Origin: Flavobacterium psychrophilum | GTDB lineage: Bacteria > Bacteroidota > Bacteroidia > Flavobacteriales > Flavobacteriaceae | Assembly: GCA_945872875.1 (NCBI GenBank) | Contig: CAMCBB010000013.1 | Location: 1-24,416 of the forward strand | Length of the DNA: 24,416 bases | Direction of reading: 5' to 3' | Shown: positions 1 to 7,691 of the stretch, piece after piece | Numbering within the stretch: the first letter of the stretch is position 1 | How the letters are laid out: each line of letters opens with the position of its first letter | Position numbers and translations under genes: made by a program | The notes under the pieces: model-generated | The model's input: the letters and a program-made list of their open reading frames with translations, nothing else | What the model was told of the DNA's origin: nothing | The model's database searches: none

Positions 1-102
1 CCAAAAAATCGAATGACTTACAAAGGTTATGGCAATAAAGTGCCGCTTGGAAAAGAACCCGAATACGATAGACGCGTGGAATTGGTAATCACCAAAATCT
101 AA
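1..102 (+). CDS. C-terminal fragment of an OmpA-family outer-membrane/peptidoglycan-binding protein (5' truncated)
   Basis: The window opens inside a gene whose last 33 codons are visible before TAA at 100-102. The tail contains YKGYGNKVPLG followed by EYDRRVELVITKI. This resembles the end of OmpA C-terminal domains, where a GYGe..P turn is followed by an (N)RRVE beta strand that anchors to peptidoglycan. Only the tail is seen, so total length, signal peptide and N-terminal domain are unknown. The stop codon abuts the stop of the convergent acetyltransferase gene with no intergenic base. Family assignment is inferred from this short motif alone. Confidence 0.6.
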   Translation, partial: PKNRMTYKGYGNKVPLGKEPEYDRRVELVITKI

Positions 103-555
103 TTATCCGCGTTTCATTTCGATATGCGGAATATCATCTTCTAAATACATTTCGCTTGTTTGGACAAAACCGTGGCTTTCATAATAGTTTTTTAGATATA
201 ACTGTGCCGAAATCGTAATTTTTTCTTGGTTGTAATATGTTTTAATTCCGGCAATGGCATTTTGCATTAATTCATGACCCCATTTTTTATTTCGAAGTTC
301 TGGATGCACAACAACTCTTCCGATGGATGCATTTTCAAAATAATCTCCCGAATTAAATAAGCGCGCACAAGCCACAATTTGGTTTTCAAATTCACCAAAT
401 AAATGAATTGCCTTTTCATCTTTACCATCAACATCTTGATAAACGCAATTTTGCTCCACTACAAAGACATGTGAGCGGAGTTTTAGCACAGAATATAGTT
501 CTTGAAGAGAAAGCTCGTTAAATCGCTTTATTTTCCATTTTATTGAGTCCTGCAT
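103..555 (-). CDS. GNAT family N-acetyltransferase, ElaA-like
   Basis: A 150-residue protein with the ElaA-type GNAT layout. The N-terminal KWKIKRFNELSLQELYSVLKLRSHVFVVEQ is the typical ElaA start (LY.ll.lR..VFVvEQ). It is followed by YQDVDGKDEKAIHL and the acetyl-CoA loop RVVVHPELRNKKWGHELM at about residues 79-96. The C-terminal YLKNYYESHGFV (about 119-130) is the usual YYe.HGF motif. It is a soluble cytoplasmic enzyme expected to transfer acetyl from acetyl-CoA to an amine, and the substrate is not known for this family. It starts 8 bases after the DUF4837 stop, so it is probably cotranscribed with it. Family call is firm; biological role is unknown. Confidence 0.85.
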   Translation of the reverse strand: MQDSIKWKIKRFNELSLQELYSVLKLRSHVFVVEQNCVYQDVDGKDEKAIHLFGEFENQIVACARLFNSGDYFENASIGRVVVHPELRNKKWGHELMQNAIAGIKTYYNQEKITISAQLYLKNYYESHGFVQTSEMYLEDDIPHIEMKRG

Positions 556-563
556 TTGCTTTT

Positions 564-1547
564 TTATTTCTTTTTTAAAAACTGTACTGATTTAATAATA
601 GACTCCAATTCAAACATTAAGTCTCTCTTTTGTTTGGATGGCGCATAACAAAATCCTTCAATTACTAATATTCTATCGTTAGTCTGATCTAAAATGGCAT
701 AATTTATAAATGGCCCATTCATGAAATCATTTAGCAATTCCCAATTGCCTTTGGTTTCAAAAGTGGGTTTGTTAAATATTTTTGTTTTAGAAAGAAACGG
801 GGGAAAAGCAGTTTCTGTTACCATTCTAGTCCTTGGAACGGCGCCGTGAATATATATTCTACCTATAGAATCTCTAATTTTAGTAATTCGTTTTACGGTT
901 GATGAATTGTCTTTAATGCTGCTAAATGGAATTTGGTAAAAAATCAAGCTTAAATTTCCGCTGGTGATTTCCTTTTTTAACCAAATAAATTTTCTTCCGC
1001 TTGCAACTAATTTATACTTATTTGGAACATTAAGTTGGATGTTAAATTTCTTTTTAATTTTGGAAATATCCAACAAAGAATCGCGCTTAATTTTTTCTTG
1101 AAAAACAGTAATTTCAGAATCTTTTATCCTTTTAATTATCAAAGAATCGTTGCTCTGAATTGTGTCTAATATTTGTAAAACAGAAGATCCAGAAATATGA
1201 ACTACCACTTGAGGGTTGGTGTATTCGTTATTTTCTATTCGGAATTGACTTTTAGATTCTTTTTTGACTAAAATAATATTTCTGCTATTAGTCATAAACC
1301 CCTCCAGCAATTTAACAGGGTATTGCTTCAAAGTAAAAACGGGTTCTTCTTGAGGAAGACCAATTACCGGGGAAGCAAATTTATTTCTAATGCTGTCGCC
1401 CACTTCGCCGTTCCATAATTGATCGTCAATAAGAACCGAAACCTCGTTAACAGATGCAGATAATGCATTAACTGGTTTTACTTCTCTGTTTTTACAAGAA
1501 ATGAAAAGCGTTGCTAGAAATAAAAATAAAAAATGGGCTTTAATCAT
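564..1547 (-). CDS. DUF4837 family lipoprotein
   Basis: 327 residues starting with a lipoprotein signal: MIKAHF, a hydrophobic run, then LFISC with the lipidation cysteine at about residue 18. The mature part starts with SVLIDDQLWNGEVGDSIRNKFASPVIGLPQEEPVFTL, which I recognise as the DUF4837 hallmark of Bacteroidetes. No catalytic motif is evident. It is expected to be anchored in the periplasm or at the outer membrane. Position 1547 is supported by a -7 box (TAAATTTG, minus strand) 17 bases upstream. It sits 39 bases after the stop of the lytic transglycosylase gene and 8 bases before the acetyltransferase gene. The neighbour suggests an envelope role, but that is inference only. Confidence 0.85.
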   Translation of the reverse strand: MIKAHFLFLFLATLFISCKNREVKPVNALSASVNEVSVLIDDQLWNGEVGDSIRNKFASPVIGLPQEEPVFTLKQYPVKLLEGFMTNSRNIILVKKESKSQFRIENNEYTNPQVVVHISGSSVLQILDTIQSNDSLIIKRIKDSEITVFQEKIKRDSLLDISKIKKKFNIQLNVPNKYKLVASGRKFIWLKKEITSGNLSLIFYQIPFSSIKDNSSTVKRITKIRDSIGRIYIHGAVPRTRMVTETAFPPFLSKTKIFNKPTFETKGNWELLNDFMNGPFINYAILDQTNDRILVIEGFCYAPSKQKRDLMFELESIIKSVQFLKKK

Positions 1548-1563
1548 AAAACGAATTAAAGCC

Positions 1564-1571
1564 CAAATTTA
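1564..1571 (-). promoter_or_regulatory. -7 promoter box for the DUF4837 gene
   Basis: On the minus strand this reads TAAATTTG, an exact match to the Bacteroidetes -7 consensus TAnnTTTG. It lies in the 39-base gap between mltD and the DUF4837 start, so the lipoprotein and acetyltransferase genes can be transcribed independently of mltD. No convincing -33 TTG was identified. Confidence 0.5.
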
Positions 1572-1586
1572 TAGAAGATTTTTGTA

Positions 1587-3872
1587 TTATCCGTTTATTT
1601 TTAATTTCATACCTGGTTTTAAGCTTTCGCCTTTAATATTGTTCCATTTCTTAATGTCTGAAATGGTAACCCCAGGAAATTTTTGAGTAATTTTTAAAAG
1701 AGTGTCTCCTTTTCTTACTTTGTATAAAATCTCTTTTGATTTGTTCTCTTTATTGTTTGATGCTAGAGCAGATTTGGCTGAGGCGCTAATCACTTCTTCT
1801 TTGCCAACAATTAATTTGTCTCCAAGTTTAATATTGCTGTCCGATAAGGAATTCCATTCCAACAAATCATTAATTGAGGCTTTATATTTTCTAGCAATAG
1901 TGCCTAAATATTCTCCTTTTTCTACAATGTGCTCAATGTTTTTGAATTCTGTTTTTGGTTTTGATTCCTCTGGTTTCGTTTCGGCTTCAGAAATGATTAA
2001 TTGTGTTCCTACTTTTACATTATTGTCAATAATGGCATTCCATTCTTTTAATTTTGCCACACTAATGTTGTGTTTTTTTGCAATAGAAAATAAATAGTCG
2101 CCTTTTGCAACTACATAATAATTTACATTGCTTTTTTCAACATCATTATTCTCCGTTTTATTTGTTTTAGGATCAGCTTCTACAATTGCATCTTTAGGTT
2201 CAACTATAGGCTGTTTGGTTTCTTTTTTTAACCAAGTTGTTACTTTTTCAAATTTGATGATTTTAATGGATTCACCAAGCGCAATATTGTTGTTTTTTAG
2301 TTGGTTCCACTTTTTAATCTCCGCAAGAGTAACACCATATTTATTAGCGATTTCGGTTAAATTATCTCCTTTTTTTACTTTATGAATTTTAGTAACCTCT
2401 TTAGTAGAAATTACTTTTTCTAACTTAGTTTCTTTTTCAATTTTAGGCTCAACAGAAGCAATTACCGGGGTTTTTGAACTTGCGCCCGATTCATTTACAT
2501 CATTAGTTGCAATTGATTCAGTCAATTTAATTTTTAAGGTTCTGCCTCTTGGAGCTTTATTGCGTTTAAGATAATTCCATTTTTTTAAATCCGCCACAGA
2601 AACATGGTATTGCTCTGCAATCTCCGTTAAGTTTTCACCTCGTTGTACCTTATGAAATTTTGTTTTATTCACTAGGTCATTTGGCGCGTTCGAAATAGTA
2701 TTTGTGGTGTCTTTAGGTTTACTAACGGCAATACTTTCATAAGGGCGTTCTCTGTTATTTTGCTCGTGTTTAACAAAAGCATAAATCTTATCTTCGTTAG
2801 ATGTGAAAATGGCAATTTTATCTTTAGGCAATCTAAGGAAGTTGGTTTGTCCGCTTATGTGCGGAATTTCATTTCTCTTAAACGAAGGATTAAAAAACTG
2901 AATTTGAGACACAGGAACATCCAATAAATTTGAAATTTGTTTGAAGGTCATGTGATTTTTAATGGCAACTGTATCCGTTGCAAAAAATTTAGCAACGGCT
3001 TTGTTTGGTACAATTCCATGTTCTTTATGGTATTCAAAAATATACATGGTAGCTAGAAAAGCAGGCAAATATCCTTGGGTTTCTTTTGGGAGATTTTTTC
3101 GAATATTCCAATAATTTTGTTGCCCGCCAGATCTTCTAATTGCCTTGGCAACATTTCCTGGACCCGAATTATAAGCCGCCAAAACTAAGTCCCAGTCACC
3201 AAAAATTTTATACATGTTATTCATGTATACCGAAGCGGCTTGACTTGCTTTCAAGGGTTCGCTTCTTTCGTCTACATACGAATCAATATTCAATCCGTAT
3301 TGTTTTCCGGTTTGGTACATAAATTGCCACAATCCGGTTGCTCCAACTCTAGAAACGGCTCTTGGGTTTAAAGCAGACTCAACAACAGCTAAATATTTAA
3401 TTTCTAATGGAATGTTGTTTTTAGCTAATTCTTCTTCAAAAAGCGGGAAGTAAAATTGAGAAACGCCTAATAATCTTTCAAAGGATTTTCTTCTGTTCTT
3501 TAAAAAGGACTTAATTACATTTTCTAAACCAATGTTGTATTCAATATTAAAAGGGGATTTTTCGTCTAATTTTTTTAATCTTTCTTTTAATAATTCTGTT
3601 GGAAGTTCAAAGTCGACTTTCTGATCTACATTCACATTTTTAATGTCAGAAATCATTTCGTCATAAAGATCAAGCGAAGTAAGTTCTTTGGTCCACAAAC
3701 TGTCAATACAAGTTGCGATTTCATCAGTAACAAAAGTGGATTTAATAGAATCTAAATACGATATTTTAATCTGCTTTTTTACAATTGAATCCTTCGATTT
3801 AAAACTATCTTGAGCATAGAAAGCAGTCGAAATAATTAGTAAAAGAACGGTGAAGTTTTGTTTAATATTCAT
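1587..3872 (-). CDS. mltD: Membrane-bound lytic murein transglycosylase D-like protein with five LysM repeats
   Basis: 761 residues from the chosen ATG. It begins with a signal peptide (MNIKQNFTVLLLIISTAFYAQ, cleavage near 20/21). An SLT domain spans about residues 135-290, with the catalytic glutamate at about 165 in VVESALNP, then GATGLWQFM and AAYNSGPGN. Five LysM modules follow, each with a (V/K)KGD.L..IA..y...v..LkkWN pattern, separated by Lys/Glu/Thr-rich linkers. The enzyme cleaves the glycan strand of peptidoglycan in the periplasm to give 1,6-anhydroMurNAc ends, and the LysM repeats bind glycan. E. coli MltD has fewer LysM repeats. The 16-residue upstream extension was rejected because a -7 box at 3918-3925 overlaps its start codon, while the downstream ATG begins a proper signal peptide. 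Confidence 0.92.
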   Translation of the reverse strand: MNIKQNFTVLLLIISTAFYAQDSFKSKDSIVKKQIKISYLDSIKSTFVTDEIATCIDSLWTKELTSLDLYDEMISDIKNVNVDQKVDFELPTELLKERLKKLDEKSPFNIEYNIGLENVIKSFLKNRRKSFERLLGVSQFYFPLFEEELAKNNIPLEIKYLAVVESALNPRAVSRVGATGLWQFMYQTGKQYGLNIDSYVDERSEPLKASQAASVYMNNMYKIFGDWDLVLAAYNSGPGNVAKAIRRSGGQQNYWNIRKNLPKETQGYLPAFLATMYIFEYHKEHGIVPNKAVAKFFATDTVAIKNHMTFKQISNLLDVPVSQIQFFNPSFKRNEIPHISGQTNFLRLPKDKIAIFTSNEDKIYAFVKHEQNNRERPYESIAVSKPKDTTNTISNAPNDLVNKTKFHKVQRGENLTEIAEQYHVSVADLKKWNYLKRNKAPRGRTLKIKLTESIATNDVNESGASSKTPVIASVEPKIEKETKLEKVISTKEVTKIHKVKKGDNLTEIANKYGVTLAEIKKWNQLKNNNIALGESIKIIKFEKVTTWLKKETKQPIVEPKDAIVEADPKTNKTENNDVEKSNVNYYVVAKGDYLFSIAKKHNISVAKLKEWNAIIDNNVKVGTQLIISEAETKPEESKPKTEFKNIEHIVEKGEYLGTIARKYKASINDLLEWNSLSDSNIKLGDKLIVGKEEVISASAKSALASNNKENKSKEILYKVRKGDTLLKITQKFPGVTISDIKKWNNIKGESLKPGMKLKING

Positions 3873-3917
3873 AGTTGTTTTTTTCAATATTGATTTGGGA
3901 TTAATATTGATTAATAG

Positions 3918-3925
3918 CAAACTTA
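3918..3925 (-). promoter_or_regulatory. -7 promoter box for mltD
   Basis: Minus-strand TAAGTTTG, an exact TAnnTTTG match, 45 bases upstream of the mltD ATG at 3872. It places the transcription start inside the longer reading frame and supports the shorter protein. Confidence 0.5.
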
Positions 3926-3934
3926 CTGATATGT

Positions 3935-3974
3935 AACGAATTAAACTGTTTAATTATTGTTAAAGTAATTCGTT
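3935..3974 (-). other. Inverted repeat after pgk, upstream of the mltD promoter
   Basis: AACGAATTA (3935-3943) and TAATTCGTT (3966-3974) form a 9-bp inverted repeat that touches the pgk stop codon. There is no clear U-tract on the minus strand, so it is a poor intrinsic terminator. It sits just upstream of the mltD -7 box and could be an operator or simply an mRNA 3' hairpin. Role unproven. Confidence 0.3.
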
Positions 3975-5161
3975 TAATCTAAAATAGCTTGGATACCTGG
4001 TAATATTCTACCTTCCAACATTTCTAACATTGCACCACCACCAGTAGAAACATAGCTCATTTTTTCTTCTAAATTAAATTGTTTCACAGCCGCTACCGAA
4101 TCTCCTCCTCCTACTAATGAAAAGGCCCCATTAGCGGTAGATTCTGCAATGAAATTACCCAGTGTAATGGTTCCGTTAGCAAAATTTTCCATTTCAAATA
4201 CCCCTAAAGGTCCATTCCAAAGTATCGTTTTAGATTCCATAATTACTTTTCTGAAATTATCTAATGATTTTGGACCCGCGTCCAGTCCTTGCCATCCGTC
4301 AGGAATTTCTCTTACATCCACAATTTGAGTTTGTGCATCATTTGAAAATGCATTTGCAGCAACAACATCCACAGGGATATGAATATGCACATTTTTTTCT
4401 TTCGCTTTATGCAAAATTTCAATTGCCAAATCTAATTTATCGTCTTCACAAATAGAATTTCCAATTTTTCCACCCAATGCTTTGATGAATGTAAAAGTCA
4501 TTCCTCCCCCAATAATCATGTGGTCTACCTTGTCTAAAATGTTTTCAATTACGGTAATCTTTGAGGAAACTTTAGACCCCCCAAGAACAGCAGTTACTGG
4601 TTTAACAGAGTTGTTCAATACTCTATTTAAACTGTCTATTTCTTTCGCCAATAACATTCCGAAGCACTTGCTATTTGGGAAAAATTGCGCAATAATTGTA
4701 GTGGATGCATGGGCTCTGTGAGCGGTTCCAAATGCATCGTTTACATAGATGTCTCCTAATGAAGCCAATTCTTTTGCAAAAGCAACATCTCCCGCTTCTT
4801 CTTCAGCATAAAAACGCAGGTTTTCTAGCATTAATACTTGCCCTGGTTGTAAACTATTGGCAGCATTTTGAGCTACTTCACCTCGGCAATCTGATGCAAA
4901 AAGTACGGGTACATTTAATACTTCAGATACTTTTGAAACGATATGTTTTAATGAATATTTTTCTTCTTTCCCTTTTGGTCTTCCTAAGTGCGACATTAAA
5001 ATTACACTTCCGCCATCAGCAATAATTTTATCAATTGTTGGCTTTGCAGCTTCAATTCGATTGGCATCGGTTACCTTGAAATTCTCATCTAATGGGACAT
5101 TGAAATCTACTCGAATTATTGCTTTTTTGGAATTAAAATTAAAGTCATGAAGCGTTTTCAT
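3974..5161 (-). CDS. pgk: Phosphoglycerate kinase
   Basis: 395 residues from the ATG at 5161, the usual PGK length. It catalyses 1,3-bisphosphoglycerate + ADP to 3-phosphoglycerate + ATP in glycolysis, in the cytoplasm. Family motifs in order: RVDFNVPL near residue 20, [10 protein letters not shown] near 55, [12 protein letters not shown] near 155, GGSKVSSKI near 195, WNGPLGVFE near 315 and the C-terminal nucleotide loop [11 protein letters not shown] near 355. An ORF extension of 15 residues (MPIFAKHNY...) is unlikely, because the -7 box at 5194-5201 lies within it and PGKs start at the MKTLHDF-type position. It is divergent from holB across a 124-base gap and upstream of mltD on the same strand, 101 bases away with its own promoter. 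Confidence 0.97.
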   Translation of the reverse strand: MKTLHDFNFNSKKAIIRVDFNVPLDENFKVTDANRIEAAKPTIDKIIADGGSVILMSHLGRPKGKEEKYSLKHIVSKVSEVLNVPVLFASDCRGEVAQNAANSLQPGQVLMLENLRFYAEEEAGDVAFAKELASLGDIYVNDAFGTAHRAHASTTIIAQFFPNSKCFGMLLAKEIDSLNRVLNNSVKPVTAVLGGSKVSSKITVIENILDKVDHMIIGGGMTFTFIKALGGKIGNSICEDDKLDLAIEILHKAKEKNVHIHIPVDVVAANAFSNDAQTQIVDVREIPDGWQGLDAGPKSLDNFRKVIMESKTILWNGPLGVFEMENFANGTITLGNFIAESTANGAFSLVGGGDSVAAVKQFNLEEKMSYVSTGGGAMLEMLEGRILPGIQAILD

Positions 5162-5193
5162 TGGGAAGAATTTATTTAAATAGTTATGTTTTG

Positions 5194-5201
5194 CAAATAT
5201 A
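5194..5201 (-). promoter_or_regulatory. -7 promoter box for pgk
   Basis: Minus-strand TATATTTG, an exact TAnnTTTG match, 32 bases upstream of the pgk ATG. No -33 TTG at canonical spacing was found. Confidence 0.5.
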
Positions 5202-5274
5202 GGCATTTTGTTTTTTTAGCTGGGATTGATTGGGGTTTTAATTGGATTGGATTTTTATTTAGTGCATTTTATAG

Positions 5275-5282
5275 TATCTTTG
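5275..5282 (+). promoter_or_regulatory. -7 promoter box for holB, almost touching the start codon
   Basis: TATCTTTG is an exact TAnnTTTG match and ends only three bases before the holB ATG at 5286. Transcription from it should start at or just inside the first codons, which suggests a leaderless mRNA or a promoter that is not the real one. A TTG lies at 5247-5249, about 25 bases upstream, which is somewhat far for a -33 element. Confidence 0.45.
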
Positions 5283-5285
5283 CTT

Positions 5286-6434
5286 ATGCTTTTTTCAGAT
5301 ATTTTAGGTCACGAACACATAAAAAACCACTTGATTCGCAGTGCAAGTCAAGGCAGAATTCCACATGCGCAGCTTTTTATTGGGCCTGAAGGAACTGGAA
5401 CTTTGGCTATGGCAATTGCCTATGCACAATATATTGTTTGCCAAAATACGGGTTCAGATAATGCTGGTGAAAATGAAGCCTGTAACCTAAAATTCAATCA
5501 TTTTGGACATCCCGATTTACATTTTATTTATCCTACCGTTTCAACCGAAGATGTAAAATCGAAACCAAAAAGCATTGATTTCATTCAAGATTGGAGACAG
5601 TTTATTTTAGAAAATCCCTACGGAGGTTTGTTTGATTGGTACAAAATGCTTGGCGTACAAAATAAGCAAGGTGAAATTCGTGTAGATGATGCGGCAGAAA
5701 TTTTAAAATCGCTAGCGCTAAAATCACTTGAAGGAAGTTATAAAATTATGATTATTTGGATGGCAGATAAAATGAACATCGCCGCATCCAATAAATTATT
5801 AAAACTACTAGAAGAGCCTACAGATAAGACTGTTTTTATTTTAATTTCAGAAAACGAAGAAGATATTATTCAAACCATTCGTTCGCGTTGCCAAGTGTTG
5901 CGTTTTAATGGGTTGCCCGAAAGTGTAATTACAGAAGCCTTGATTTCTAAAGAAAATATTGATGAAAAAGAGGCTTATAAAATTGCGCATCAAGCACAAG
6001 GAAATTACAACAAAGCCTTACACATTTTAAAAGAAGATAATGAAGAATTGCCATTTGAAAAATGGTTTGTAGACTGGGTTCGTGCGGCATTTAAAGCCAA
6101 AGGAAATGCAGCTGCAATTCAGGAATTAATTTCTTGGAGTGAACAAATTGCTGGTTTAGGAAGAGAGGCACAAAAGAAATTTTTAAACTATTGTATCGAT
6201 ATGTTTCGCCAGGCATTATTGCTAAATTATCAAGCAGATTCGCTAGTTTATATGGAGCCTACAGTAGAAAAATTCAAATTAGAAAATTTTGCACCCTTTG
6301 TAAATGGAAATAACATTTCGGAGATATTTAAAGAGCTTTCGGATGCTTCTTATCATATTGAACGAAACGGAAATGCTAAACTAATTTTAACCGATTTATC
6401 AATTAAACTTACTCGACTAATTCATAAAAAATAA
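5286..6434 (+). CDS. holB: DNA polymerase III subunit delta'
   Basis: 382 residues from the ATG at 5286. The N-terminal MLFSDILGHEHIKNHLIRSASQGRIPHAQLFIGPEGTG is the clamp-loader AAA+ start. It is followed by a delta'-type region (KPKSIDFIQDWRQFI, EIRVDDAAEIL), the sensor region KLLKLLEEPTDKTVFILISE and the SRC motif in IQTIRSRCQVLRF. The P-loop is degenerate (GPEGTGTLA, with no lysine), as expected for delta', which does not hydrolyse ATP in the clamp loader. Only two of the usual zinc-binding cysteines are visible around residues 54-70. Its job is to help load the beta sliding clamp. A 20-residue longer start was rejected because DILGHE is the conserved N-terminus and the -7 box falls in the extension. 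The DoxX-like gene follows 4 bases later. Confidence 0.9.
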   Translation: MLFSDILGHEHIKNHLIRSASQGRIPHAQLFIGPEGTGTLAMAIAYAQYIVCQNTGSDNAGENEACNLKFNHFGHPDLHFIYPTVSTEDVKSKPKSIDFIQDWRQFILENPYGGLFDWYKMLGVQNKQGEIRVDDAAEILKSLALKSLEGSYKIMIIWMADKMNIAASNKLLKLLEEPTDKTVFILISENEEDIIQTIRSRCQVLRFNGLPESVITEALISKENIDEKEAYKIAHQAQGNYNKALHILKEDNEELPFEKWFVDWVRAAFKAKGNAAAIQELISWSEQIAGLGREAQKKFLNYCIDMFRQALLLNYQADSLVYMEPTVEKFKLENFAPFVNGNNISEIFKELSDASYHIERNGNAKLILTDLSIKLTRLIHKK

Positions 6435-6438
6435 TACT

Positions 6439-6822
6439 ATGAACAACACGGCTTCCTTATTGATATTACTTTTTTTAGCAATTACTTTTATCATATCCTG
6501 CCACGAAAAAATCTTTCACTGGAAAGAAGCTATGTCGTGGATGATTCCTCATTTTGAAAAAACTATATTGAAAAATTTCGTTCCTTATGCAACAGGCTTA
6601 TTGCTTGTAGTGGAGCTAATTGCGGCTGTTTTTTCGGTAATTGGCTGTATTCAGCTTTATATAAATGGAGGAAGAGAATTTGGTTATTATGGCGCTGTTT
6701 TTGCCTGTGTTAGCTTATTAATGATGCTTATTGGGCAGCGTTTAGCGAAAGATTATGAAGGCGCAAAAACAATTGCCATCTATTTTGTTCCTGCTGTATT
6801 GGGGGTGTTTTTATTAAGTTAG
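6439..6822 (+). CDS. DoxX-like small integral membrane protein
   Basis: 127 residues with four predicted membrane segments: about 5-20 (LLILLFLAITFIIS), 47-70 (VPYATGLLLVVELIAAVFSVIGC), 82-100 (YGAVFACVSLLMMLIG) and 111-127 (IAIYFVPAVLGVFLLS). Between the first two lies an amphipathic stretch, HEKIFHWKEAMSWMI. The size and four-helix plan match the DoxX/DoxD-like family in the inner membrane. Members of this family have no uniform known function. It starts 4 bases after the holB stop, so it is cotranscribed with it, and a strong hairpin follows. I see no reason to link it functionally to replication. Confidence 0.7.
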   Translation: MNNTASLLILLFLAITFIISCHEKIFHWKEAMSWMIPHFEKTILKNFVPYATGLLLVVELIAAVFSVIGCIQLYINGGREFGYYGAVFACVSLLMMLIGQRLAKDYEGAKTIAIYFVPAVLGVFLLS

Positions 6823-6840
6823 TTCTTTTAAATATTATAT

Positions 6841-6883
6841 AAATAAAAAAATCCAAGCTTAGTCGGCTTGGATTTTTTTATTT
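6841..6883. terminator. Bidirectional intrinsic terminator between the DoxX-like gene and ompH
   Basis: A perfect 18-bp inverted repeat (6841-6858 with 6866-6883) around a 7-base loop. The GC part is CCAAGC/GCTTGG, flanked by A7 on one side and T7 on the other, so each strand yields a stem followed by a U-run. It ends both the holB operon (+) and ompH (-). Confidence 0.9.
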
Positions 6884-6894
6884 ATATAGGATAA

Positions 6895-7458
6895 TTACTT
6901 TTTAGCAGCAGGTTTATCTTCTTTCTTAGCTTCTGATGTGTATTTATCATTAACCAATTTGATCATTTCCTTAGTAATATCATATTGATCTTTTGCGTAC
7001 AAAACAGTTGCAGCTTCTCCTGTTCCAAAAACATAGTCGTAGCCTTTTTCTTTTCCGTAATCTTTAAAGATTTTTTTATACTTCACTACGACAGAATCCA
7101 TCTCAACACCATGTTGTCCTTGAATTTGTTGTGCTAATGCTTGTTGAGTATATTGAAGTTGTTGCTCTCTTTGTTGTAACTCTGAGTATTTTTGTTGCGC
7201 CCAAGCTTGCCCATTTTTTTGAGCATTTACTTGAAAAGCATTTTTTTCAGTTTCCAATTTTTCTACTTCCACTTTTAATCTGGATCCTTTCTCTTCAGCA
7301 ATTGATTCGTATTTTGCTTTTATATCTTTTGCTTCTGTAGATTCTTCTAATAATTTATTAGTGTCAACATATGCTGTTTTAAAATCTTTAGCATCCACCG
7401 ATTTTTGACAAGATCCCATTGCAAATAAAATTGCAATTCCTAAAATAACTTTTTTCAT
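6895..7458 (-). CDS. OmpH/Skp family periplasmic chaperone-like lipoprotein
   Basis: 187 residues from the ATG at 7458. It starts with MKKVILGIAILFAMGSC, a lipoprotein-type signal with the cysteine at about residue 17. Next comes AYVDTNKLLEES, then a long charged/Gln-rich helical hairpin (about 40-125: EEKGSRLKVEVEKLETEKNAF, QQKYSELQQREQQLQYTQQALAQQIQGQ). It ends with YDYVFGTGEAATVLYAKDQYDITKEMIKLVND, which is typical of OmpH. Skp/OmpH proteins hold unfolded outer-membrane proteins in the periplasm with coiled-coil arms. Lipid anchoring is a variant of the soluble E. coli Skp. A start 10 codons upstream was rejected because the -7 box at 7486-7493 overlaps it and the lipoprotein signal begins at 7458. 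Confidence 0.88.
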   Translation of the reverse strand: MKKVILGIAILFAMGSCQKSVDAKDFKTAYVDTNKLLEESTEAKDIKAKYESIAEEKGSRLKVEVEKLETEKNAFQVNAQKNGQAWAQQKYSELQQREQQLQYTQQALAQQIQGQHGVEMDSVVVKYKKIFKDYGKEKGYDYVFGTGEAATVLYAKDQYDITKEMIKLVNDKYTSEAKKEDKPAAKK

Positions 7459-7485
7459 TATAAATATGTTTGATTTTCTATTTAC

Positions 7486-7493
7486 CAAAAGTA
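7486..7493 (-). promoter_or_regulatory. -7 promoter box for ompH
   Basis: Minus-strand TACTTTTG matches TAnnTTTG exactly and lies 27 bases upstream of the ompH ATG. The rest of the 233-base gap up to the methyltransferase stop (7692) is AT-rich, and I see no gene or clear hairpin in it. Confidence 0.45.
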
Positions 7494-7691
7494 TAAAAAT
7501 AAAATAGTAAAAATTTAAAAGTTTTCAAAATGACCTTAATTTTAAAGTATAGGATTTTACTATTGCTTATTTTTACTAAATAATTATTATCTATTAAAAT
7601 TGACTTTAAATAAAGCGATTTAAGAGCGTTTTGTCTTTTTGCTATGAAAATATATGGCTTTGTTGGTTTTGGTTGAAATCTGTTTTTAATT

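Noticed and set aside
2134-2142. TTTTCAACA as an isolated DnaA box
   Set aside because: It lies inside mltD coding sequence, alone, and serves only as a background count for the origin candidate.
7489-7691. Small gene in the gap between ompH and the methyltransferase
   Set aside because: The best plus-strand ATG frame ends after about ten codons. Nothing longer or conserved is visible.
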